Below, piece after piece: positions 40,723 to 48,065 of a stretch of DNA of 64,000 bases. The stretch covers positions 29,325 through 93,324 of the IMG/VR virus record IMGVR_UViG_3300009151_000045. One strand, written 5' to 3'. Origin of the DNA: a virus. How positions within the stretch are numbered: position 1 is the stretch's first letter; each line of letters starts with the position of its first letter. Both the position numbers and the translations under genes were made by a program. The notes beneath the pieces are model-generated. The model worked only from the letters and a program-made list of their open reading frames with translations, did not search any database and was not told where the DNA came from.

Positions 40723-42369
40723 TTACCCCAATAGACGTTGTGTCAATGCACGGATTTGATCAACTTCGCGGTTTTCAACTAGAGCTGGAGTTTCATTACG
40801 ATTTAAACGAGCCAGTTGTTCTTGCATGCGAGTAAAATCTGTTGACTCTGGAATTGGCTTTCCTGGTTTAACTGGTAGGGTTTTACCGCCTACATTCATT
40901 GTGGTGTCGCCATTTTCACGAGCGGCTTTCAACTTACCGGTCAACTCATTGCCGCCTTCGTCGGCCATCTTGTCGCCTTTGGACAACTTGTCTTTCTTTT
41001 CAATAGCTTTCTTCTCGGCCATGTAAGCTGTAGTTTCTTTGATATTCTTCCACATAGCGGCAGCGGCAATCTTCTTGCCTTTTTCACCACCGCCTGCACT
41101 CTTGGCCACTTTGTCAAAACTCTTACCTGGTTTGCCGATGTCACCACCTGCTTTAGCTTTTTTAACTACTGCTGATTTCTTAGCGGCACTTAGACCTGCA
41201 CTTGGCTTACCTTCTGCCATTGGTGCTGGCATCATTGATGGACTGCACTCATACATCTGTCCACCTTGGATAGCTGGGTGGCTGTGATAGCATTCACCCA
41301 TTGCACCGTGACTAATCTTTCCACCACACTTTTGGCACTCATCTTTGTGATGTTTCATCAAATCAATATTGCCTGCTTTATGATGTTTGGAATATTCACT
41401 AGCATGATGATGAGCCAGTTCAGCTGGACTCATGTCTTCCTTTAGCTTCTTTTTGGTCAAATCATTTTTGCCCTTGCCATCTGCCGCAAATGCTGGCACA
41501 CTTTTGCCATTGACTTTCTTCATTGGCATGCTGCCTTCTGGGATCAATTCATCATCACTGCTTTTGTTCATGCGTTTGATGGCGGCTTGCGTGGCCTTCA
41601 TCTTGGTATGGTATGCTTCTGCTTTGGCAACTGCCGATGGGTGCGCACGATCTCTTGCAGGAGCTTTGGCCACATGACCTTCTCCACCGCAATGTGGGCA
41701 TGGCTCTGACATGCCTTCACCTAGATCTTTGTCTTTGCTGGCACCGTGACCTTTGAAGCTGTCTGAATATTGTTTTTCGTGACGTTTGCTGTCGTCTTTG
41801 TTGTTGAGTTTGGTCACTTTGCCGCCTTTGGCAGTTTTATAAGTGTCACCTTCTTTGGCACGATTGTCAAAATCATCTTTGTTATCGTGTTCTTTGCCTT
41901 CTTTCATATCGTCACATGTGCATTTCTTAGCTGGTTTATGACAGCCTGAACATGTACTTTCCATCTTCATTTTTTCAGCTTGAGTCTTTTTAAGGTCTTT
42001 CATTTTATCTTTGGCTTCACTCAATAGATTGATAAGATGATTTCGTTGGCCTTCACTTAGAGTGTGCATGGTTTCAGCATCGCTTAGATGTTTGCTGTAG
42101 TCATTGAATTTCATTTCGTACTCAAGATAGTGATATACTGATGCAATATAGTCAGCTGCCTTGGTTACCTTAGCTTGAACCCATGATTCTAATTGATCAT
42201 CATCATGAAGCTGTTCGAACAACTTTTTACTGTAGCTCGCTAGTTTGTATAGATCTGCTTTAGCCATTTTACCCTGTTGCTCCTTTTCTTCTGGTGATAA
42301 TTCTAAATGATGATTTGCAACATCATCTTGACCGCCCATTGCTGGGTCCATATTATCTAAATCTGCCAT
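40723..42369 (-). CDS. Lys/His-rich virion-type protein with several CxxC motifs
   Basis: This 548-residue protein has an N-terminal helical part (DLYKLASYSKKLFEQLHDDD...) and then a highly charged, Lys/Gly/Asp-rich body. It contains at least three Cys clusters: CSGCHKPAKKCTC near 139-151, CPHCGGEGH near 225, and CQKCGG near 345 with CYHSHP after it, which look like zinc knuckles. It probably binds nucleic acid or metal and may be packaged with the genome. A late promoter precedes it. Confidence 0.55.
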   Translation of the reverse strand: MADLDNMDPAMGGQDDVANHHLELSPEEKEQQGKMAKADLYKLASYSKKLFEQLHDDDQLESWVQAKVTKAADYIASVYHYLEYEMKFNDYSKHLSDAETMHTLSEGQRNHLINLLSEAKDKMKDLKKTQAEKMKMESTCSGCHKPAKKCTCDDMKEGKEHDNKDDFDNRAKEGDTYKTAKGGKVTKLNNKDDSKRHEKQYSDSFKGHGASKDKDLGEGMSEPCPHCGGEGHVAKAPARDRAHPSAVAKAEAYHTKMKATQAAIKRMNKSSDDELIPEGSMPMKKVNGKSVPAFAADGKGKNDLTKKKLKEDMSPAELAHHHASEYSKHHKAGNIDLMKHHKDECQKCGGKISHGAMGECYHSHPAIQGGQMYECSPSMMPAPMAEGKPSAGLSAAKKSAVVKKAKAGGDIGKPGKSFDKVAKSAGGGEKGKKIAAAAMWKNIKETTAYMAEKKAIEKKDKLSKGDKMADEGGNELTGKLKAARENGDTTMNVGGKTLPVKPGKPIPESTDFTRMQEQLARLNRNETPALVENREVDQIRALTQRLLG

Positions 42370-42394
42370 GTTAAACTCCGTGTTTATCTTTATG

Positions 42395-42402
42395 TATTTA
42401 GC
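42395..42402 (-). promoter_or_regulatory. T4-type late promoter (GCTAAATA)
   Basis: GCTAAATA on the minus strand, partly inside the end of the upstream gene, lies 25 nt before the ATG at 42369. Same octamer as at 315 and 55219. Confidence 0.5.
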
Positions 42403-42619
42403 GTCGTTTGATGATCGCTGCCTTCTTACCGGGCTTGCTCTTTATGTTTTCCATAGGTGCGCCAAACAAACTTACTTCGTCTTGATCCAATGCGTTAACG
42501 CTTTTTACCGGCTTATTATTGGCATTGTTAGCATAATCTGGGTTGACCACGGTGGCTATGTTGGCACTACTGGTAGCACCCATACTGGCTGATTCATCTA
42601 TTATTTCTTTGAATCTCAT
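42398..42619 (-). CDS. Small late protein with capsid-targeting-like N-terminus
   Basis: This 73-residue protein starts MRFKEIIDESASMGATSSAN. The first 9 residues are amphipathic and end in I-D-E, matching the (I/L)xE cleavage rule of the T4 prohead protease; the rest is disordered and ends basic (KPGKKAAIIKRR). Together these features resemble a small internal head protein. It shares bases with the upstream gene. Inference only. Confidence 0.5.
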   Translation of the reverse strand: MRFKEIIDESASMGATSSANIATVVNPDYANNANNKPVKSVNALDQDEVSLFGAPMENIKSKPGKKAAIIKRR

Positions 42620-42846
42620 CGCTTTCTTCCTCTAAACCCAGGACCTATTGCTGTTTCGCCGCCCATGAATTTGGGCAAACTGAACCATAGTTTAAACCAT
42701 TCTTCTGTACCGGGTTGTATGTTTTGTTCACGTTCGATAATCTTTTTTTCTGTACCAGTTATGCTGATGTTACTGCCGCCATAAGGTTTCAAACCTGCAT
42801 ATTCTGTTATGCCTGCCAGTTTCCTAAGACGTGCTAGGTCATCCAT
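42616..42846 (-). CDS. Small late protein (76 residues)
   Basis: The ATG at 42846 overlaps the stop of the Dps-like gene (TAATG). The product (MDDLARLRKLAGITEYAGLK...) has an amphipathic start with an I-T-E site at about 13-15, a possible prohead-protease cleavage site, and a basic end (GFRGRKR). Similar starts occur in T4-like phage virion proteins. Probably a head component; function unknown. Confidence 0.55.
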   Translation of the reverse strand: MDDLARLRKLAGITEYAGLKPYGGSNISITGTEKKIIEREQNIQPGTEEWFKLWFSLPKFMGGETAIGPGFRGRKR

Positions 42847-43289
42847 TACTTCAAACTCGAGCGTAGCATCCAACTGTGCTTCTTGTGTGCATCTTGTCGA
42901 TCAGCTAGAAAATTACTCAGTCCGTGATCTCCGTGTGCTTCAGCCATATCAAATGTTATACGGAATATCTCCGCCATTTTTTCGCTGTCTGTTAGCAATT
43001 CTTGTAGCATACCCGTCCAGTCTGGCACATGATTTTCATCTTCCACTGCTGTAAGCAGACTAAATCTTTGTAGGCTAGCAGGTGTGTAAACTTGCAGTGC
43101 TCGTAGATGCTCGGCAAATGGATCTATAGCACCGTATACTTCTTCATATATGGTCTGAAACAATTCATGCAGTTGGCCAAACAACGGTCCTTCCACATTC
43201 CAGTGGAAGTTGTGTGCTTTTAGATAGAAACTAAATTCACTAGCAAATGCTGTTTTCAAACTCAAATGATATTTGTTATCGTCTTCCAT
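42846..43289 (-). CDS. dps: Dps-like ferritin-superfamily protein
   Basis: This 147-residue protein matches the Dps/ferritin-like family: FYLKAHNFHWNVEGPLFGQL at about 22-41 carries the family HxxHW-type ligands, then LHELFQTIYEEVYGAIDPFA and EHLRAL complete the intersubunit ferroxidase site pattern (H, D/E, E). A C-terminal four-helix core follows. Dps proteins oxidise iron and protect DNA. It sits among late genes with packaging-like signals, so it might be a virion-associated or late protective protein. Confidence 0.8.
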   Translation of the reverse strand: MEDDNKYHLSLKTAFASEFSFYLKAHNFHWNVEGPLFGQLHELFQTIYEEVYGAIDPFAEHLRALQVYTPASLQRFSLLTAVEDENHVPDWTGMLQELLTDSEKMAEIFRITFDMAEAHGDHGLSNFLADRQDAHKKHSWMLRSSLK

Positions 43290-43705
43290 TATACACCGTA
43301 TCTATTCTTTTTCTTTTGGGCCACAATGCTAGTAGTATTTGTTTCTTTTGGCTCTTGGCTACCTTTTTTAGTAATAGCTTTCAATTTAACACCCAGTGCT
43401 TTGGCACTGTGATTGATCATATCAGTGTCTACTTCGGTAAATTGCGTTAGAACCATTTCGTTAGAGGCATAGCCTTGATGCTCTGATTGATTGTGCGGAC
43501 TGCCGGCCATGTGTACACCCAAACGATACATGTCATAGTAGTGACCAGGCCAATCTGGTATTGATACCATACCGGGTATAGCGGCTTCGTGGTGATCGTG
43601 TATTTTATTGCGTTTGCCGTTGTGAACATGTCCGGGGTGAGTACCGCTTCCGTCTGTTACACCGCCGTCATCCTCTTTGAGTATTATAAATTCTTTTGCT
43701 CGCAT
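43289..43705 (-). CDS. Late protein with capsid-targeting-like N-terminus, paralogue of a C-terminal domain next door
   Basis: This 138-residue protein starts MRAKEFIILKEDDGG and ends SQEPKETNTTSIVAQKKKNR plus YGV. Both ends are copied in the last 130 residues of the 1105-residue protein upstream (MRAKEFLAELST ... SQEPKDTNKTS ... NRYGV). The middle is His-rich (HPGHVHNGKRNKIHDHHEA) and could bind metal. The N-terminus resembles a T4 internal-protein signal. Function unknown. Confidence 0.55.
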   Translation of the reverse strand: MRAKEFIILKEDDGGVTDGSGTHPGHVHNGKRNKIHDHHEAAIPGMVSIPDWPGHYYDMYRLGVHMAGSPHNQSEHQGYASNEMVLTQFTEVDTDMINHSAKALGVKLKAITKKGSQEPKETNTTSIVAQKKKNRYGV

Positions 43706-46700
43706 TATACACCATACCTATTGCGCTTGGGCTTGTTTACAGGACTAGTTTTATTCGTATCCTTGGGTTCTTGACTCTTGCCGCGTTTATCTAATTCTCC
43801 AGCATCACTTGGAATCGTAGCAAGAGCTTGGTACATCATCATCTGCTCTTCATCTGTGTATGGAAAAGCCACATTGTATTTTTCAACAAAACTACTGGCC
43901 GGCATATCTACAGCTTTTTTGCTCTTGCCATCGGCCATAGCAGCCGCCATCATAATACGATTTAGATGATATGTGCGATCATACCCGCCCACATCTCGCA
44001 TCAAAACGCCACCGCCCTGCCCAGCATCAACTGCATGGTCGTGACGGTTATCGGTAGGCTTTGTACTTAATTCTGCTAAAAACTCTTTTGCTCGCATTTT
44101 TCTAATCCAGCTGTTGGCTTCTTTTATATTTAGCGGATCTGCAGGCGGCTGTTCTTGTTTGTCGTGTAGTCCCATACCTTGTCTGGTTAGATTCATCAAG
44201 TGCTCAATCCATTCTTTACCTAATTTTGCCTCATCAAATCCGTGTTTCCAAATTTGATATTGTTGTTCGGGAGTACCTGATTTCAATGCGTTTCTTAAAT
44301 TACTAAAACTTATACCAGTTCCCCCTGCAGCCTCGTCACGCTCTGTGATATACGGAGTTACTTTCACATGTTCATAGCCTTGGAATTTATTAACAGCCTT
44401 CATCAGGGCCGCAGCCATATTTGTTGCCATTTTAGCGCGATCTTTGCCCACTGCGATAACAATATTATCATAACGCGGGGATTTTCCTGGCAAAGGATTA
44501 ATTAGTTCATGTTTGATTTTTTGTATTAATGCACCACCCTGTATCACTGTACCTATGTTGTTTGCATATTCTGGATACAGTTTATGCCATGTTTGTACTT
44601 TTACTGCTGGGGGAATAGGATCATCTTTGCCTTCAGCATTGCCAATAAACAAATAAGGATCCCCTCCCAATGATTTAGCCAAGGTAACAGTGTGATTCCA
44701 TAATTGTTCATGCCCTTTATGCCCAACAAAACTGCCAACAGCAACTACCGCAGTTTTGACATTGCCTCTCGGACGTTCTGTACGAGCGCTGGCCTTGGCA
44801 GCATTTTTACCTGCAATGACTGCACGTTGCTCAGCACTGGTAACTTTGATAGGGCCTAATCTGCTGTTGATAACTATACCTTCGTAGTCTTGCCCTAATA
44901 GGTCTTTGCCTAAAATGTTGGGATCGTTAATGATAGCCTTTTCTAATTCCAATGCAATCGGCTGTAGAATTTCTTTGGCTTCACGTTTTAGTGCCAGTTT
45001 GCCGCTGGACAGCATCGCTTTGATCTGTTCAATGTTTTCCATCGGCGGAACAATAGCAGTAACATCCAATGCTTGGCTTTGTGTTAAACTGTTGTTAATA
45101 AACATCACACTGCCTTGTTGTCCAAGCCCTGTTAATTTCTTAACCACTTGGTTGCTATCGGGCAGTGCTTCCCCGGTTGATGCATCGCTGACATGGAAAG
45201 GAACAAGCGCCAGCTGTATACCGTCTGGCAATCGATCATATTCGATACCTACAAATCTCAATTTACCTTCTGGAGTTTCTGTAGCAAATGGCAGAAATAA
45301 TACTTCGCAGGTCACTTGCTTGTTGACTAAAAAATCTTGCCCTAATTTACTGTCAACTAGCTCAACTGCTTTCATCATTTCGTTAAACAAATCATCAAAC
45401 ATTTTTGCACGGCCCAGTATGTCCGTATCTTGTGTGCCTTTTTCTTGATGATACTTTAAGAATGTTGCTTCATAGCGCGGAGGAGTTCGACTAGTACCCA
45501 TAAAAGGTTTGCCATCTGAATTTTTACCAAATCGACCACCGAAGCCGTCTACTTTTACATTCAATGGAATATTTTGCAATTTAAAGTTTCCGTTGCCGTC
45601 GTGAATCTCATCTAGGAGATCTAACAAATCCATTGGTTTTAAATCACGAAGATGTGGCATGCCTTTACGCAGTTGTGCCTGTACTTCTGCTTCGTTCAAC
45701 TGTTGCCCACCGTGCCAATCTGGCCAAGTACCATTGGCTACAGCAATCTTTCTTTCACGACCATACTGTATCTTTTTACCTGCTTGATCTGGTCTAGGTT
45801 TATATTGGCGTTTAAAGTTTTCTAAGTCTAAATAATCTCCCTCGTATTCTCTAGCCATTTCAACAGCCATGGGCCTTAGATTTGTTAGTTTTAGTTTTTC
45901 TAACATCTGATCAATAGCGGCGAATTTGATATCCCCATCAGCCTTAGGATCGTCGCGTTCGATCATTTGACTACCGGGCTCGAAACATATTTCAAAGAAA
46001 CGTTGCATGGTTTCTTGTTTTTGTCTTTCAGTTAGGTATTTGCCTACTAGATCAACAGTGCCTAAAAAAGTCCATTGTAGTTTGCTATCTTCCGGAGTAG
46101 GCTCGTGACCAAATAGTTTTGCAAACTGACTTTGCAAATTTTGATCGTATGGTCTATCTTTAACTTCAACAGGCTTTACTACCGGCAGTTCCTCTTTGGA
46201 ATTATCTGGATGCGGCAAATGTCGTTGTTCACCAGTCTTTTCATCGTTAACTGGCCCATATGGCTCACTTAGTCCGCCGCCTTGTTTACCCGATACACCG
46301 AATGAATATTTTTGAACCCAGTCCGGAGCTACAACGTCGACCTTGTTCTTGCCTCTTCCGGTACCAGTTTGCACTTGAGCATGTATTTTTATAGCACCAG
46401 CTAGGGCTCTATAGAGATATTTGTGGAACACACCTTTGATACCAGCTGTCAAGTCACTCCACTCTGAGCTGTGACTAAATCTAAACCAATCAGTGGGTTT
46501 ACCATCTTGGTACTCGCCGAACTCAAAATCTATCTGTATTTTTATTGGAGGATTACTAAACTGAAATAGACCATTATACTGTTCGTTACCACTACCAAAC
46601 CCTAAAAATACAGTATCACCAATTTGTTTATTTGTGTGGCTTGTTAAGAAATCTCTAACTTGCGGTTCTAAATCTCTATCTACTTGTGTATCAATATCAC

Positions 46701-47022
46701 CGACCTTGGGTTTATACTGTGTAAATTCCTCATCACTAACACCTTCTGTATTAAAAAAGTGTAAACTGCTACCACTTAGGAATTCTCTGCTGGTCAATAA
46801 GTCAGGTTCCCATAAGTTCTTTCTTGTCTGTTTATGAAATGCTAGATTGATATCGTGCAGTAACTTATTTAAAAGTCCAACCATAAAGGTGCGGTTATGC
46901 ACTTTTAAATCTATCTTGTCAGCATAATGTACTGGTTCGCCTTTCTCAGCATCTCCGATACTTAGGTTACCACCTTCGATAATAATTCGTCTGGGACTGA
47001 TAAACAGCTCGCGTAGTAGCAT
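43705..47022 (-). CDS. Large late protein with three predicted nucleotidyl-transfer domains
   Basis: This 1105-residue protein starts MLLRELFISPRRIIIEGG, a targeting-like N-terminus. Three enzyme-like regions follow. About 105-170: VGDIDTQVD and IQIDFEFGE give the three acidic residues of a pol-beta-type nucleotidyltransferase. About 488-728: NVKVDG, CEVLF, EGIVI and PIKV match ligase motifs I (KxDG), III, IV and V. About 755-915: GHKGH and ISFSNLR match the HxGH and ISxSxLR signatures of cytidylyl/NMN-adenylyltransferases. The tail repeats the neighbouring 138-residue protein. Known relatives in T4-like phages are unnamed. Confidence 0.6.
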   Translation of the reverse strand: MLLRELFISPRRIIIEGGNLSIGDAEKGEPVHYADKIDLKVHNRTFMVGLLNKLLHDINLAFHKQTRKNLWEPDLLTSREFLSGSSLHFFNTEGVSDEEFTQYKPKVGDIDTQVDRDLEPQVRDFLTSHTNKQIGDTVFLGFGSGNEQYNGLFQFSNPPIKIQIDFEFGEYQDGKPTDWFRFSHSSEWSDLTAGIKGVFHKYLYRALAGAIKIHAQVQTGTGRGKNKVDVVAPDWVQKYSFGVSGKQGGGLSEPYGPVNDEKTGEQRHLPHPDNSKEELPVVKPVEVKDRPYDQNLQSQFAKLFGHEPTPEDSKLQWTFLGTVDLVGKYLTERQKQETMQRFFEICFEPGSQMIERDDPKADGDIKFAAIDQMLEKLKLTNLRPMAVEMAREYEGDYLDLENFKRQYKPRPDQAGKKIQYGRERKIAVANGTWPDWHGGQQLNEAEVQAQLRKGMPHLRDLKPMDLLDLLDEIHDGNGNFKLQNIPLNVKVDGFGGRFGKNSDGKPFMGTSRTPPRYEATFLKYHQEKGTQDTDILGRAKMFDDLFNEMMKAVELVDSKLGQDFLVNKQVTCEVLFLPFATETPEGKLRFVGIEYDRLPDGIQLALVPFHVSDASTGEALPDSNQVVKKLTGLGQQGSVMFINNSLTQSQALDVTAIVPPMENIEQIKAMLSSGKLALKREAKEILQPIALELEKAIINDPNILGKDLLGQDYEGIVINSRLGPIKVTSAEQRAVIAGKNAAKASARTERPRGNVKTAVVAVGSFVGHKGHEQLWNHTVTLAKSLGGDPYLFIGNAEGKDDPIPPAVKVQTWHKLYPEYANNIGTVIQGGALIQKIKHELINPLPGKSPRYDNIVIAVGKDRAKMATNMAAALMKAVNKFQGYEHVKVTPYITERDEAAGGTGISFSNLRNALKSGTPEQQYQIWKHGFDEAKLGKEWIEHLMNLTRQGMGLHDKQEQPPADPLNIKEANSWIRKMRAKEFLAELSTKPTDNRHDHAVDAGQGGGVLMRDVGGYDRTYHLNRIMMAAAMADGKSKKAVDMPASSFVEKYNVAFPYTDEEQMMMYQALATIPSDAGELDKRGKSQEPKDTNKTSPVNKPKRNRYGV

Positions 47023-47024
47023 GT

Positions 47025-47399
47025 TTAGTCCTTGTACTTGCCTTCGGCGTGGTGTTGATCGTGCTCGTCGTATAACAGTTCACATACTTGCTTAACAGTA
47101 TCTTCGTCCAGTTCGTCTGGTAATTCACGGATAGGAAATTTTCTGACATACACTCTGTATGCATCTTTTACTGCTTCGCTGAAAATTGCAGGTTTAGGAT
47201 GACCTTTGCCTTCCTTCATATCGAGGAATTTAGCCAGGGCCGGATATGTGTAACGACGATAGCAATGATCATCGTGGTCCATGTAATGTGCTATGTCTTC
47301 GGCTAGATCGTAATCGATAACTCGTTGTCCATCGTCTTCGTGTTTTACGAAGTCTGTATCTTTGAAGAAATTACCTTCTAATAGTTCTCTTAAGCGCAT
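47025..47399 (-). CDS. Late protein with capsid-targeting-like N-terminus
   Basis: This 124-residue acidic/His-rich protein starts MRLRELLEGNFFKDTDFVKH, again an amphipathic start with an L-L-E site followed by G, as at T4 prohead-protease sites. It has HYMDHDDHCYRRYTYPALAK and ends DEHDQHHAEGKYKD, both potential metal-binding. It is the first gene of the late block under the promoter at 47446. Function unknown. Confidence 0.55.
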   Translation of the reverse strand: MRLRELLEGNFFKDTDFVKHEDDGQRVIDYDLAEDIAHYMDHDDHCYRRYTYPALAKFLDMKEGKGHPKPAIFSEAVKDAYRVYVRKFPIRELPDELDEDTVKQVCELLYDEHDQHHAEGKYKD

Positions 47400-47445
47400 T
47401 TTTAAGCCCGTTTAAATAAATCAGCAGAAGACTCTGCAGTTAGAG

Positions 47446-47453
47446 TATTTATC
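47446..47453 (-). promoter_or_regulatory. T4-type late promoter (GATAAATA)
   Basis: GATAAATA on the minus strand lies 46 nt before the ATG at 47399, in the short gap after the early clpA operon. It starts the block of head-type genes. Confidence 0.5.
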
Positions 47454-47456
47454 GCT

Positions 47457-48065
47457 TTAGCTTTTAACAATGCGTTCTATTTTGGAGATACTTTCGCCTA
47501 GATGCATCTTGACTATCAAAAGATTGTTATCACCTGTGACATAGCAGTGTGTGCCACCCCAACTGCGCTGTTTTCCTAGATCTCTTATACAGCTTTTGGT
47601 CAGTTTGCACTTGGGACTAGTTTCAGCCCACTCAACAAACGCAGGGTTAGGATGCAGTGTTCGCCCAAGTGTGATACGATAATCGTAATCCATCTTGGGC
47701 ATAACAATGGTATTTTCTGCTAGGGTAGTATTTGCAGATGGCTGACTTATATACTTGACTTTGCTTTTATCCAGCTTGATCAGTTTATCTATCTGTTTGC
47801 GATCATTGGTGTAGACCGTGATCCAAGGTGCTTCTACTCTGATATCAATATCTGGTATCTTTTGCAAAGTTGATGCTAACAGTAGGGCGTAGTCTAAATC
47901 TTCTTGATCTCTTACTGTGTTTACACCACCATTGGAACTGATAGATAATTTAGATATCTTTTCAAAAAAATCTCCGCTACGAAACCAGCTGGCGCCAGCA
48001 ATGGCCAACACTATCTTGTATTGGTACTTGCTTTTGAATAGTTTTGTAGTTGTTTTAACCTGCAT
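47457..48065 (-). CDS. Hypothetical protein at the end of the clpA operon
   Basis: The ATG at 48065 overlaps the end of clpA by 11 nt. The 202-residue product (MQVKTTTKLFKSKYQYKIVL...) has alternating strands and helices, basic clusters (KQIDKLIKLDKSKVKYIS) and a CxxxxC pair (CKLTKSCIRDLGKQ). I recognise no motif. Co-expression with ClpA, deformylase and DnaJ suggests an early role, perhaps as an adaptor, which is speculative. Confidence 0.55.
   Translation of the reverse strand: MQVKTTTKLFKSKYQYKIVLAIAGASWFRSGDFFEKISKLSISSNGGVNTVRDQEDLDYALLLASTLQKIPDIDIRVEAPWITVYTNDRKQIDKLIKLDKSKVKYISQPSANTTLAENTIVMPKMDYDYRITLGRTLHPNPAFVEWAETSPKCKLTKSCIRDLGKQRSWGGTHCYVTGDNNLLIVKMHLGESISKIERIVKS

Noticed and set aside
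44906-45448. Plus-strand open frame opposite the 1105-residue gene (and similar long antisense frames at 12557, 38675 and 59559)
   Set aside because: No ribosome site or recognisable motif, and the opposite strand encodes proteins with clear family motifs or operon overlaps.
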